Shown in pieces: positions 21,653 to 30,614 of a DNA stretch of 64,000 nucleotides; position 1 is the stretch's first letter, and every line of letters starts with the position of its first letter. The stretch is taken from contig NC_064039.1 of NCBI RefSeq assembly GCF_932526225.1, positions 15,332,139 through 15,396,138 on the forward strand, read 5' to 3'. The notes beneath the pieces were generated by a model. The model made no database searches. It was not told the DNA's origin and saw nothing but the letters and a program-made list of their open reading frames with translations. The DNA comes from Nematostella vectensis. Lineage: Eukaryota; Cnidaria; Anthozoa; Actiniaria; Edwardsiidae. A program made the position numbers and the translations under genes.

Positions 21653-22287
21653 GCGAACCTAAGGAGTATTTTGACTTGTTGATAAACGATTGTGTCGAGG
21701 TGAACGACGTGTTTATTGTGAACGAGGAACTCATTCAAGTCCATTATAAATTGGGGGAGAAGTTCCAAGAGCTGAAACCACACACCAATGTTGTAGTTGC
21801 TGCTTTCACCACATCGTTTGCACGATTGAAGCTGTACAATGTAATGGATAGACTAGGGGAACGTTGCCTGTACCATGATACGGACAGTGTCATCTTCTTA
21901 CAACGTCCTGGGGAATGGATGCCACCCCTTGGTGACTATCTAGGAGACTTGACGAGCGAGTTGGGGCAGGGGGACTTCATTAACTGTTATTCTTCAACTG
22001 GCCCAAAGAGTTACGGGTATACTACACACAATGGGCATTCTGTATGTAAGGTGAAAGGACTGCACTTGAACATTCGTACAGCGGACATTGTGAACCTTAG
22101 GACTATGCTGGAACTCTTGAACGTGGAGGGTGAAGAGCGCCATGTGACGCTCCCTTATGCCATTTACCGTAATGTACAGACGAGAACTTTACATACAGGG
22201 CCAGCTTATAAAACTTTTAGGGTAGTGTATAATAAACGGGTACGCCGGGGCATGCGTACCTACCCTTATGGTTACCACCTACTGTAG
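21601..22287 (+). pseudogene. polB: protein-primed DNA polymerase B, motif C part
   Basis: This frame picks up with W-G-K-F-G, the tail of palm motif B, and carries motif C as Y-H-D-T-D-S-V with both catalytic Asp residues at about 21,880. It ends at 22,287 and is followed by AATAAA at 22,315. The residues that normally precede W-G-K-F-G, including the conserved Lys and Asn-Ser of motif B, are absent at the junction with the previous segment. So this break is a small deletion with a frame change, not just a single-base slip. The copy therefore cannot make an active polymerase as it stands. Confidence 0.85.
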
Positions 22288-22314
22288 AAAGTTTAAAAGA
22301 CCGTTAATAATGAT

Positions 22315-22320
22315 AATAAA
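22315..22320 (+). terminator. poly(A) signal after PolB
   Basis: AATAAA lies 28 nt after the polymerase stop and 52 nt before the integrase TATA box. Confidence 0.6.
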
Positions 22321-22366
22321 TAAAAAAAAAAGAGATGTTTCATCACTGGTAGTGTGTTTATTTTTG

Positions 22367-22376
22367 TATAAATAAG
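22367..22376 (+). promoter_or_regulatory. TATA box of the integrase gene
   Basis: TATAAATAAG starts exactly 41 nt before the integrase ATG at 22,408, the same spacing as at four other genes of the element. Confidence 0.75.
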
Positions 22377-22407
22377 GAAGGATTTAAAAGGAGGTATCAC
22401 TTGCGAC

Positions 22408-23727
22408 ATGGGTTGCTTTGGTGCGGATCCTCTTCAACCGCGTTTCGATTGTCGTACGGCGTTGAAGCGCATGCGTTGTTTCTTTGCGTGTTGCGGGGGT
22501 AATATTGACATTCGAGACTCGCAACTCGATGGCAAACCCCCCAACGACAGCAAAGGTAAAAAAATATGGTACGAAGAAGAGAAAGAAGGAGAGGGTGGAG
22601 GGGGGAAGAAGATGACCAAGAAAGCTATCGACCATCTTCTTTATCAAATTTATTACGATCCGGATTGTCCAGCAGCTTTGGGGGGAGTGGACAAATTACT
22701 CCGAGCGGTACGTTCCAAAGGAGTGAGTCGTGCTCAAGTGGCTGCTTGGCTTCGGAGCCAATCCACTTACACGCTCCATAAACCCTACAGGCGCCGTTAC
22801 TCACGCCAACGGGTGGTGGTGAATGGCATGGATGAACAATGGCAAGCAGATTTGTGTGATATGCAGTCGTTAAGTTCGTACAATGACGGGTACAAATACA
22901 TACTCAGTGTGATTGACGTATTGAGCAAGTATGGTTGGGCTGTCGCTCTGAAAGACAAAACAGGTCCCCAGATTGTTCAGGCGTTCGAAACCATTTTCAA
23001 GGGTGGGCGTCAACCTGAGAAGCTTCAAACGGATGACGGTACCGAGTTCAAGAATCGGACTTTCCAAGCGTTTCTCAAATCCAAGGGGATCCATTACTTC
23101 TCCACGCGTAGTGAGCTGAAGGCTTCTGTGGTGGAACGGTTCAATCGCACTCTTAAGACTTGGATGTGGCGCTGGTTTACCCACAGGGAGACACGTCGAT
23201 ACATCGAAGTGTTACCAGAGTTGATTAACAACTACAACCATTCCTACCACCGTAGCATCCGTCGTGCTCCTGCGGATGTAGTTACGTATGACGATGCTCA
23301 GGAGGTGTGGGGTATTTTGTATGGGAAGAAAAAGACAAAGGTGAAAGCCCAGAAGAAGAGACCACCACCTAAATTTTACGTCGGAGATAAAGTACGGATC
23401 AGTAAAGTCAAGCACGTCTTTGCCAAAGGGTATATCCCTAACTGGACAGAAGAGGTGTTTACGGTGGGACAGCGGTACAACGATCCGAAACAGAAAGACT
23501 ATGAGTACCGGCTCCGCGAGTACGATGGGACATGGTTAGAAGGGAGGTTTTACGAACCCGAACTGCAACCTGTTCACCTCGATGAGGAAAAGGAACTGTT
23601 TCGCATCGAGAGGGTAATCAAGACACGTGGAAAGGGGAAGAAAAAAGAGTACCTTGTGAAGTGGCGCGGGTGGCCTGCCAAGTACAACAGTTGGGTGTCT
23701 ACCCAGCAAGTGCATAAAATCGCATGA
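22408..23727 (+). CDS. int: Polinton integrase: DDE core plus chromodomain
   Basis: This intact 439-residue protein joins element ends to target DNA and makes the 6-bp duplication. The retroviral-type catalytic core spans about residues 140-310. Catalytic acids are Asp148 (Q-A-D-L-C-D), Asp209 (T-D-D-G-T-E-F) and Glu243 (V-V-E-R-F-N-R-T). A basic SH3-like region follows, with K-F-Y-V-G-D-K-V-R-I. A C-terminal chromodomain covers about residues 388-437 (E-Y-L-V-K-W-R-G-W-P, then N-S-W), which in this family is thought to steer integration to marked chromatin. The start was chosen because it lies 41 nt after a TATA box. All key residues are present, so it may still be active. Confidence 0.95.
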   Translation: MGCFGADPLQPRFDCRTALKRMRCFFACCGGNIDIRDSQLDGKPPNDSKGKKIWYEEEKEGEGGGGKKMTKKAIDHLLYQIYYDPDCPAALGGVDKLLRAVRSKGVSRAQVAAWLRSQSTYTLHKPYRRRYSRQRVVVNGMDEQWQADLCDMQSLSSYNDGYKYILSVIDVLSKYGWAVALKDKTGPQIVQAFETIFKGGRQPEKLQTDDGTEFKNRTFQAFLKSKGIHYFSTRSELKASVVERFNRTLKTWMWRWFTHRETRRYIEVLPELINNYNHSYHRSIRRAPADVVTYDDAQEVWGILYGKKKTKVKAQKKRPPPKFYVGDKVRISKVKHVFAKGYIPNWTEEVFTVGQRYNDPKQKDYEYRLREYDGTWLEGRFYEPELQPVHLDEEKELFRIERVIKTRGKGKKKEYLVKWRGWPAKYNSWVSTQQVHKIA

Positions 23728-23761
23728 GTCATGCATTTCACCCTCAGTTGTCTCATGCACC

Positions 23762-24792
23762 ATGACGGATCAACAGCAATTCTACGTAACGTTACCCAGC
23801 AATGCCATCCAAGATGCTCTCCCTGGTAACACTATCAGTGATTTTTCCATACGAACGCCAAAAACCTTGGACCTACGTGAGGGAAAATGGCAAGTGGGGC
23901 TGGTTCAGGTTATTTACCCTAACACATGGTTAAAGTTTCCACCCGAGGATAGCGATATCTGGATCTACCACAAGGTGCCTGAGCCCAATTGGTACGCCAG
24001 TTGGGCTGACAAAAACAATTCTAGTTCCCTTATACCCCCAGAAAAAATAAATAACAAATGGACGCACATCAAACTAGACGGCTTCCAAGCCCCAAAGTGG
24101 CACCAAGTTGCCTTCAATCTCAAGAAGGCTGTTGACCAATTCAACGCTGGTAGGGCTATAGTGAGGCAGCAACTTGGTCAAGGTGATGTGGTGGATGTGC
24201 TTGTGGCAATAGACACATTAACGAAACAGACCAATATAGCGATAGCGAAGGGGAACCAACTTCTCCTACGACCACGGGTAGCCATGGCTATAGGGTTCAA
24301 GCAATGGATTTCGGGGGAATGGGTCATGCAATTACACCCTGACGATGGTGTCCTCCCACCTGATTATCAGTTTGGCCCAACCGAAGCACACAGAACTCTG
24401 TTGAACTGGATACCCTTTAGTTACGATGCTTTGAGCTTGTTCCCAGGGTCCGGGGACTTTACCCCACCGTCATCCCGTCCCTTTGCCTCCAAGGAGAGTG
24501 ACATTACCATCGAGGATCTACAACCCTTTCAAAACATGTACGTGTATTCCAACATGTCTGAGGGGAACCTCGTCGTAGGGAGTGCTGACACCAACCTCCT
24601 ACGTGTGATAACACCTGAAGGAAACTATGGTGACGCTGTGGAACGGAATTTTACCGCACCTTATTACTTCCCGACACGCACTCAACTCGTGGATATGATC
24701 CACTTCTAGCCGATGAAAAAGGACAGCCCATTTCATTCCAGTCTGGCGCTGTTGTGGGAACATTACACTTTCGGCGCACCCGATTCGCTTAA
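23762..24792 (+). pseudogene. penton-like minor capsid protein, copy 1
   Basis: The 315-residue open frame ends at 24,709, but the conserved C-terminal strand (G-x-x-I-x-F-x-S-G, then L-H-F-R-R) continues in another frame to a stop at 24,792, so one frameshift near 24,700 trims the last ~28 residues. The N-terminus has L-D-L-R-E-G-K-W-Q-V-G-L and V-I-Y-P, and the later part F-Q-N-M-Y-V-Y-S-N, all shared with the next gene. The family is the probable single-jelly-roll minor capsid (penton) protein of Polintons; I name it from these motifs and gene order. It starts 34 nt after the integrase stop. Confidence 0.7.
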
Positions 24793-24795
24793 ACG

Positions 24796-25836
24796 ATGGC
24801 AAGTGGGAAGTATATACTTACCTTATCTAGTAACGATCGGGAGGAGGGGGGTGAAATTGGTGATTTTGTTGTAAGACCCTCCCAGACGCTTGATCTACGT
24901 AATGGGAGATGGGAGGTTGGGGTTGCCTCCGTCAACTATCAACCCCACTATGACATCTTCTCGTCCGACGAGCACGACATCTGGGTTATGTGCAAACATC
25001 TAGACCATCAAATCGTAGCTCCCTCATCAACAGCTGTACCTTACCTCCAATGGCACCGGGTTGCCCTACGTCCATCGAAGATAACCAATTGGGAACAGTT
25101 AACTACCAACTTACGGATGGCTATCGACGACTTTAACATATCTAGGCAAGCCACGAGGCAGGCGCTACAACAGAATTATCTGGACCTAGAAATGGTACCT
25201 GATGAGTACAACGAAAAAGTGGTGTTCAAAGTAGGGTGGGGGAGCCGTGTGTTGATGCGGAAACGACTTGCGGCAAGGCTTGGCTACACCGACGCCAGCC
25301 TCTCCGACGAGGGACCCTTCTACGCTACATTGTTACCCCCAAACGATGTAGGGGGTGTCTCCCACCCAATAGTGATAAGGGGTGCCCTCCCCCCCGACTA
25401 CCCCATCACCGGAACAGAGGCCCCAAATCTACCGGAGGGAATCGTTAGTCCACATCTGCTACCCAAATGGACTGTGTTCGATTGCTCCCTTCCTCAATTG
25501 CCAAACAATGCGAACACCCGCGAGTACCCCTCCAGGGACCATCCCGTCTTTGACATCAAATCTTTCCAAAACATGTACTTGTACTCAAATATCACCAACA
25601 ACAACTACATCCTAGGGAGCCGCACCCGGAATGTATTACGCGTGATGGTAGACAAGGGTGCGCCTGGTGGAAGGGGTGTGGAACGGGTTTTCGACCGCCC
25701 ATTCTATTTCCCTTTACGTCTAGAACTCATCGACGAAATCCATATCTATATAACAGACGATACGGGGAGAATGATACCATTCTCATCGGGGAGCTTTGAG
25801 GTGACAGTTCATTTCAGACGTACGTCATCATCATGA
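24796..25836 (+). CDS. penton-like minor capsid protein, copy 2
   Basis: This intact 346-residue paralogue of the preceding gene has L-D-L-R-N-G-R-W-E-V-G-V near the N-terminus, F-Q-N-M-Y-L-Y-S-N at about residue 255, and a closing I-Y-I-T-D-D-T-G-R, F-S-S-G-S-F-E-V-T-V-H-F-R-R strand pair. It begins 3 nt after the frameshifted end of copy 1, and its TGA overlaps the next ATG (ATGA at 25,833-25,836). Such tight packing suggests one transcript for copy 1, copy 2 and the following small protein. It would form the five-fold vertices of the virion. Confidence 0.75.
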   Translation: MASGKYILTLSSNDREEGGEIGDFVVRPSQTLDLRNGRWEVGVASVNYQPHYDIFSSDEHDIWVMCKHLDHQIVAPSSTAVPYLQWHRVALRPSKITNWEQLTTNLRMAIDDFNISRQATRQALQQNYLDLEMVPDEYNEKVVFKVGWGSRVLMRKRLAARLGYTDASLSDEGPFYATLLPPNDVGGVSHPIVIRGALPPDYPITGTEAPNLPEGIVSPHLLPKWTVFDCSLPQLPNNANTREYPSRDHPVFDIKSFQNMYLYSNITNNNYILGSRTRNVLRVMVDKGAPGGRGVERVFDRPFYFPLRLELIDEIHIYITDDTGRMIPFSSGSFEVTVHFRRTSSS

Positions 25837-26375
25837 ATATTATAGGTGATATCCTCGGTGGAGTAGCTGGAACTCTCTTAACCCCTCTTCTTGGTCCTCT
25901 CCTTGGTGGCCAAAAAGAAAGTGGTTCCCATGCAATAGCTGGTACTAATACAATAAGAGGGTACAATATCAGCAACCCACCTCCTTTCCTTGATTGGGAG
26001 CAGCGCGGTATGGGGAGCCCTGCGTTCCAAGGGGCTCCCATTGGACAACTGGGGTGGGGGAGCAGTCACGGTGAAGCGTTCAGCGGTTACCCTGTGGTAG
26101 TACAAACAGGTGGTGGCCTCAGCCCACTCCACACAGACTTACCCTTCGACACCTCAGGGAGCATCCCCATCACACATTCAACGTACGAAAGCGTTTCCCC
26201 TAGCGCTAAGAAACAAATCTCCCATAGAGTGAAGATTATGCCGAAAACTGTTCCTATTGGGACTGTAACCACAAAACCAAGACCACAAAGTCACCGCCGC
26301 CACCGCCGCCGTAGAGTCACACCCTCCTACAACCGTCAAAGGGGTGGGGCCAGGCCCATGGATATCTTCGACTAG
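25833..26375 (+). CDS. small virion-type protein, hydrophobic Gly-rich N-terminus and Arg-rich C-terminus
   Basis: The 180-residue frame opens with an amphipathic to hydrophobic segment rich in Gly and Leu (I-L-G-G-V-A-G-T-L-L-T-P-L-L-G-P-L-L-G-G). The middle is Gly/Ser/Pro-rich and the C-terminus basic (H-R-R-H-R-R-R-R). The layout resembles membrane-active internal capsid proteins such as adenovirus pVI in general plan, but I see no sequence match. Its ATG overlaps the stop of penton copy 2, and the MCP gene follows, so a virion role is likely. The exact role is inferred. Confidence 0.65.
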   Translation: MNIIGDILGGVAGTLLTPLLGPLLGGQKESGSHAIAGTNTIRGYNISNPPPFLDWEQRGMGSPAFQGAPIGQLGWGSSHGEAFSGYPVVVQTGGGLSPLHTDLPFDTSGSIPITHSTYESVSPSAKKQISHRVKIMPKTVPIGTVTTKPRPQSHRRHRRRRVTPSYNRQRGGARPMDIFD

Positions 26376-26480
26376 GGAAAAAAAAAAGATAAAACTACCT
26401 ACTGGTTACGTCACATCCCCAGTTAACGCCCACCCTTGCCACGAAGAAGAGCTCTCTCTACCCTCTATTGCTGCTCCACC

Positions 26481-27791
26481 ATGAGTGACGCCACTGTCTT
26501 CTCAGGGTCACAACAGGTGGCAAACCCTAGTGTGGGTTTGTTCACAATGCCCGCCACAGACGTAGCCTTAAAAGATGGTCATTTTATCCCATACACCCCT
26601 ACTGACGAAGGCTCCGAGCACATTGAATGGTACATTCACCCCCCTTCCACTTACGTTGATCTCAAGAAAACACACATCAAAATGAAAGTGAAAATTACCA
26701 AAGCCGATGGGGCTAACCTCACTGCCGGCGAGCATGCCGCCTTTGTGAACAATGCTGGCCATACAATGTTCAGACAAATCAGGGTAGAATTGAATAACAG
26801 AGTCGTTACCCTGCAAACGGACTCGTACCCATACAAAGCTTACATCAGTAACCTCCTAAACTACACCAGAGAAGGCCAAGAATCATTCTTGGTCTGTGGT
26901 ATTTGGCACAAAGATACTGCTGGTCACATGGACATTGCTGAAGTGTCAGGAGCTGGGGCAACAAACGAAGGTTTAAAAAAACTTGCTAGCTACACGGCTG
27001 AAAGCGCTGAAGTCGGAATTATCATTCCTCTAGACGTCGACATCTTCAAATCTGGTCGGTACCTATTGAGTGGTATCCCAATGAAAATCAGGATGGAAAT
27101 GTCCAAACCAAATTTTGCCCTCATGGGGGGCGGGAAATTCGTAATCAGCCCAGGCTCAACCCTCCGTTTGTATCACGTCACCCCTTTAGAAACGATTGCG
27201 CTGGGCCACGCCAACGAACTGCTTCACAACAATTTAGCCAAGTACCCTGTAACCACAGCTGTAGTCAAAACAGAGCAGGTTGAAAGTGGGAAACACACCA
27301 TAAGGTTCAATGATCTATGGAATGGTCTCATCCCTAAGCGAATGGTGTTTGGCATCGTCACTAATGAGGCCTATGCTGGAAGTTACACAAAGAACCCCTT
27401 CAATTTTCACTTCCCAAACGTTACTAACATTGAGGTGCGAGTGAATGGAAACGAAACACCCATCTCAAACATCAAAAACATTGCTGGGGATGCTATAGAT
27501 TTGTACTACATGATGCACGAGGGGGTCAATGGGCAAGCAGCCCGCGCAAAAGGTCTGAACATCTCGCGGGAAGAGTATTTTGGTGGGTACGGGTTGGTTG
27601 TCTACGACTTCACACCCGCAGGAAACTCATCATCCGGGTACTTTCAGCCACAGTATAAAGGCACGGTGTCACTGGACTTGAACTTCAGTACAGCTCCTAC
27701 CGTGGTGCTCACAGTAGTGCTGTACGGGGAATTCAACAACACCATGGAGATAGATAACGGACGTAATGTGATGTACGACATCCAAGGATAA
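26481..27791 (+). CDS. mcp: major capsid protein, double jelly-roll
   Basis: The intact 436-residue frame starts from an ATG with a strong CCACCATGA context at 26,481; the frame is open upstream to 26,436 but without an ATG. Its length and features fit the Polinton MCP: an early I-E-W-Y-I-x-P strand, D-L-K-K-T-H-I-K-M-K-V-K-I, M-F-R-Q-I-R-V-E-L-N, Y-P-Y-K-A-Y-I-S-N-L-L-N-Y, and a C-terminal G-T-V-S-L-D-L-N-F with V-V-L-T-V-V-L-Y-G-E-F. Trimers of two stacked jelly rolls build the icosahedral faces. A CRE-like TTACGTCA lies at about 26,406. It is flanked by minor capsid and protease genes, the usual morphogenesis block. Confidence 0.9.
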   Translation: MSDATVFSGSQQVANPSVGLFTMPATDVALKDGHFIPYTPTDEGSEHIEWYIHPPSTYVDLKKTHIKMKVKITKADGANLTAGEHAAFVNNAGHTMFRQIRVELNNRVVTLQTDSYPYKAYISNLLNYTREGQESFLVCGIWHKDTAGHMDIAEVSGAGATNEGLKKLASYTAESAEVGIIIPLDVDIFKSGRYLLSGIPMKIRMEMSKPNFALMGGGKFVISPGSTLRLYHVTPLETIALGHANELLHNNLAKYPVTTAVVKTEQVESGKHTIRFNDLWNGLIPKRMVFGIVTNEAYAGSYTKNPFNFHFPNVTNIEVRVNGNETPISNIKNIAGDAIDLYYMMHEGVNGQAARAKGLNISREEYFGGYGLVVYDFTPAGNSSSGYFQPQYKGTVSLDLNFSTAPTVVLTVVLYGEFNNTMEIDNGRNVMYDIQG

Positions 27792-27826
27792 ACCAGAAAG
27801 AGAAAAAAAGAAAAAAAAAAGGAGAC

Positions 27827-28391
27827 ATGGATGCTGATCTCCAACTGGATGCAATGTCGACAGGGGAATTGGAGGCTATGGCCCTCAGTGATCGTTGCAT
27901 AGAACCCGTGTTCGAAGGGGTACTCCCTTCAGACCTCCTGCCTACTACCATCCCAGAAAATGGGTATGGATACGCGGCATACATTATAAATGTTGACCCA
28001 AGTGACAAGCCTGGCAGCCACTGGTTAGCAGCCCTCTTCACACCAGACCGCTGCGAATGGTTTGACAGTTTTGGATTTGGTCCAGAAGCGTATGGTCAGG
28101 TGATGGTGAACTTTTGTGCCCTGCGCCCCCGGTTGATAACGAACCCATACCGTCTTCAAGCTTTAAACTCTGCCGTGTGTGGCCAGTATTGCCTGTTCTT
28201 CTTGTGGGGAAACTTTAAGGGAAATCATCTCGAGGTTTAGTAACCACCACAATTGGAACGATCAAGTAGTGTGTTCATTTGTACACGATACTTTCCATGT
28301 GAAAGACGTACCACAACACGGTAGACCGCACCGACGTTGCCCTTGGCTTCAGTGTGCTACCAGACAACATCATTTAGTGTACGGGGGGTGA
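27827..28391 (+). pseudogene. pro: adenain-like cysteine protease (maturation protease), C-terminus frameshifted
   Basis: The first frame (27,827-28,240, 137 residues) carries the catalytic set of the Ulp1/adenain clan: His in G-S-H-W, Asp in W-F-D-S-F-G, and Cys in A-V-C-G-Q-Y-C. The rest of the fold (R-F-S-N-H-H-N-W-N-D-Q-V-V-x-x-F) continues in another frame, 28,179-28,391, so there is one frame break near 28,210-28,240. The protease would cleave capsid precursors. A TATA-like GATAAAC overlapping the MCP stop lies 40 nt upstream of the ATG, and AATAAA follows at 28,429. Confidence 0.85.
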
Positions 28392-28428
28392 CTTGTGAAT
28401 GTGGTAATAGTGTAGAGTTAATAATTAC

Positions 28429-28434
28429 AATAAA
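28429..28434 (+). terminator. poly(A) signal after the protease gene
   Basis: AATAAA lies 38 nt after the end of the protease reading frame and before the ATPase TATA box. Confidence 0.6.
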
Positions 28435-28480
28435 ACATGTGTTGGGAAACCTGTGTCTTGTGTCGTCATTTCCTACTGCT

Positions 28481-28489
28481 TATATAAGG
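28481..28489 (+). promoter_or_regulatory. TATA box of the packaging ATPase gene
   Basis: TATATAAGG begins 49 nt before the ATG at 28,530. Confidence 0.65.
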
Positions 28490-28529
28490 GGGAAATAAAG
28501 TGGTTGGCACCAAATCAATTACGTCTAGG

Positions 28530-29183
28530 ATGGAGGACCGGCGGTTTCGTTGTCCCTGTGCCATTATGGTCGTAGGTCCAAGCCAATCTGGGAAAACCAC
28601 ATGGGTACAGAACTTGTTGCGACAAGCCCCCAGGGCTTTCGATAAACAATTCCGTAAAATAGTCTGTTGTTACGGTCAATGGCAACCCAAATACGATTGG
28701 ATGCAGAAAAAATTGGGGGTAGAATTTTACCAAGGATTGCCCGACTCCGTCACCGAACTGTTTGGGAAACACGACACCCCTGGTTTGCTCATCATAAACG
28801 ATCTGATGGACCAAATCGATAAGGCATTGAAAATCTTCACCCAAGAATCCCACCACCACGACATCACAACCATATTTATATCACAGAACCTATTCCCTGG
28901 GGGAAAATCACGCACCGCGTCGATCAACAGCCATTGTTTTGTGATATTCAAAGACCCTAGGAACAAGTTGGGGGTGCGTACGCTTGCGCAGCAAGCGTTT
29001 CCGGGGCAATTAAACTATGTCATGGACGCCTACGACCAAGCCACTAAAGAGCCCTATAGTTGTTTGTTGATGGACTTTCACCAAAAAAACCCCGATGCCT
29101 TCCGTCTCCGTTCTCACGTCTTACCCGACCAGTGTCCCATGTACGCATACTTACCCAAAGACTCTAAAGGTAAAACTGCATAA
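28530..29183 (+). CDS. atp: genome-packaging ATPase (A32/FtsK-HerA type)
   Basis: The intact 217-residue protein starts at the ATG at 28,530; the frame is open upstream but has no ATG. The Walker A loop is G-P-S-Q-S-G-K-T-T (about residues 16-24), preceded by the A-I-M-V-V strand. Walker B is L-L-I-I-N-D-L-M-D, and a sensor-like T-T-I-F-I-S-Q-N follows. This family pumps DNA into double-jelly-roll capsids of Polintons, virophages and poxviruses. Its TAA stop lies inside the CATAAATAG box of the next gene. Confidence 0.92.
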   Translation: MEDRRFRCPCAIMVVGPSQSGKTTWVQNLLRQAPRAFDKQFRKIVCCYGQWQPKYDWMQKKLGVEFYQGLPDSVTELFGKHDTPGLLIINDLMDQIDKALKIFTQESHHHDITTIFISQNLFPGGKSRTASINSHCFVIFKDPRNKLGVRTLAQQAFPGQLNYVMDAYDQATKEPYSCLLMDFHQKNPDAFRLRSHVLPDQCPMYAYLPKDSKGKTA

Positions 29184-29187
29184 ATAG
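29179..29187 (+). promoter_or_regulatory. TATA-like box of the Ser/Pro-rich gene
   Basis: CATAAATAG starts 41 nt before the ATG at 29,220 and contains the ATPase stop codon. Confidence 0.65.
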
Positions 29188-29219
29188 AAGTTAGAAGAGA
29201 ACCAGTACCTCAGTCAACG

Positions 29220-30318
29220 ATGCCTAACGTACGAGGAAGAGGTCCAAGGGGTGGGTGGACCCCAACGGTACGCTTGCGCCCTACGGCAAGCGCAAGGCGG
29301 GACCCAACAGCATTTGCCCGCGGACGGTACAGAGCTGAAGCATTACTCAATCAACCATGGGTTGCCACCACCCACACCACCCGAGGGAATCTCCCCCCTC
29401 TCTTCACCTAGGGGATCTAGGGTATCCAGCACATCACCATCACCATCATCATCGTCATCGTCATCGTCATCACCATCACCATCACCATCACCATCACCAT
29501 CACCATCACCATCACCATCACCATCACCATCACCATCATCATCATCATCATCATCGTCATCGTCATCATCGTCACCATCTTTATCACTGGCACCAACACT
29601 TACACCCCTATCCTCCTCAACCCCTATGGGTCTACCCGATATATCTCCGCCAACATCCCCCTGGAGGGTGAACAGTGACCCAGCCAGAAAGCGGAAACGG
29701 AGAGTGGGTACCCCAAGACGGACGTCGAGCGCCTTGGGACGCATTAGTACTAAGAAAAAAACACCACCACGTAACCCCCGTGCTCTCCTACCCATACCCC
29801 TACCATATATGGGTTCACCCGTCCCCTCCATCTCCCTTTCCCCTCCCCCATCCGAAGCATCTACTATTGACTATTTGTCAGGGGTAAACCTCCAACCATC
29901 ACCACCACCACGTACCCCCTCCATCCGATCACGCTCATCAGGCCACCTCAGCACCCCCTCCACACTTACACTGGTGAGACCAAGGGGGTCACGAAGAGGA
30001 ACCAGGACCCCCTCTACACCTTCTACAGGAAGCAGTATCAGCACACCCTCCCTCCGTGGGAGACCAAGACGCCGAGGTGGGGATGGAGGCGGTGATGGCG
30101 GGGGAGGGGGTGGGGGCGGACGTGGGGGTAGAGGTAGGGGGGCGAGAGGTGGAAGAACCACCACAACAACGAAAAGGTGCGTCACCCGTAAAAGACGTCG
30201 TGCGGATGGGACCAATGTTACCAAGACAAATTGTGTCACCACCCAACGTGTAGACAACCAACAAGTTGGCGGTGGTAGCGCTCTGGGAAACTTGCCATGG
30301 AGATCAGTTTGGGTGTGA
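29220..30318 (+). pseudogene. Ser/Pro-rich basic low-complexity protein
   Basis: The ATG at 29,220 sits 41 nt after its TATA box and opens a 63-residue basic frame (M-P-N-V-R-G-R-G). The long frame, 355 codons ending at 30,318, runs alongside in a different phase from 29,251 without an ATG, so a frame change near 29,245-29,410 is implied. The long frame holds a (Ser-Pro)n stretch from a hexamer repeat, several R-K-R-K-R clusters, S/T-P motifs, a poly-Gly/Arg block near 30,080-30,150 and a Cys-containing end (K-R-C-V-T-R-K-R-R-R, N-C-V-T-T-Q). Position among virion genes and its basicity suggest a core or condensing protein; no domain is recognised. Confidence 0.55.
29430..29580. repeat. CATCAC/CATCGT microsatellite inside a coding region
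   Basis: About 150 bp of CATCAC, CATCAT and CATCGT units encodes Ser-Pro or poly-Ser in the long plus frame. The same DNA reads poly-His in another plus frame and poly-Asp/Gly or poly-Met/Val on the minus strand, which explains the many spurious open frames here. Confidence 0.95.
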
Positions 30319-30321
30319 CCC

Positions 30322-30330
30322 TATAAATAG
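30322..30330 (+). promoter_or_regulatory. TATAAATAG box
   Basis: It lies directly after the previous TGA and 41 nt before the ATG at 30,363. Confidence 0.75.
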
Positions 30331-30362
30331 CAGACACCCCTATGTCACCACACCATTTTACT

Positions 30363-30560
30363 ATGGGTACCCGTGTGAGAAGGAGCCGAACCCGTTGCGC
30401 TAGACGGAAAGCAGTGTGTAAAAAAAAATGGAAGCCCTACCGTTACAGGCAGCGGGGTGGAAGGGTGAGTCAACGTGGTAGAGGGGGTCGGTCTTTCGGG
30501 GAAATGTTTAATGGCGCCTTTACCCAACCTATGGGTGAAATGCTCAAAAGGGTGTTTTAG
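30363..30560 (+). CDS. small Arg-rich protein (65 residues)
   Basis: The start at 30,363 was preferred over an upstream in-frame ATG at 30,342 because it keeps the 41-nt TATA spacing. The N-terminal half is strongly basic (R-V-R-R-S-R-T-R-C-A-R-R-K-A-V-C-K-K-K-W-K). A G-G-R-V-S-Q-R-G-R-G-G-R link leads to a short C-terminal helix with F-G-E-M-F-N and M-G-E-M-L-K-R-V-F. A DNA-condensing core protein is the natural guess, by analogy with small adenovirus core proteins; there is no sequence proof. Confidence 0.65.
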   Translation: MGTRVRRSRTRCARRKAVCKKKWKPYRYRQRGGRVSQRGRGGRSFGEMFNGAFTQPMGEMLKRVF

Positions 30561-30573
30561 TGGTTGGGAACCG

Positions 30574-30582
30574 AATAAATAG
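30574..30582 (+). promoter_or_regulatory. AATAAATAG box (variant TATA)
   Basis: It starts 41 nt before the ATG at 30,615. Confidence 0.65.
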
Positions 30583-30614
30583 CAAGCCCCCTAAACTACC
30601 CGCATCATTCTACC

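Noticed and set aside
29357..29671. Poly-histidine protein (plus) and poly-Asp/Gly or poly-Met/Val proteins (minus)
   Set aside because: These are other-frame readings of the CATCAC microsatellite; only the Ser-Pro frame continues into non-repetitive coding sequence.
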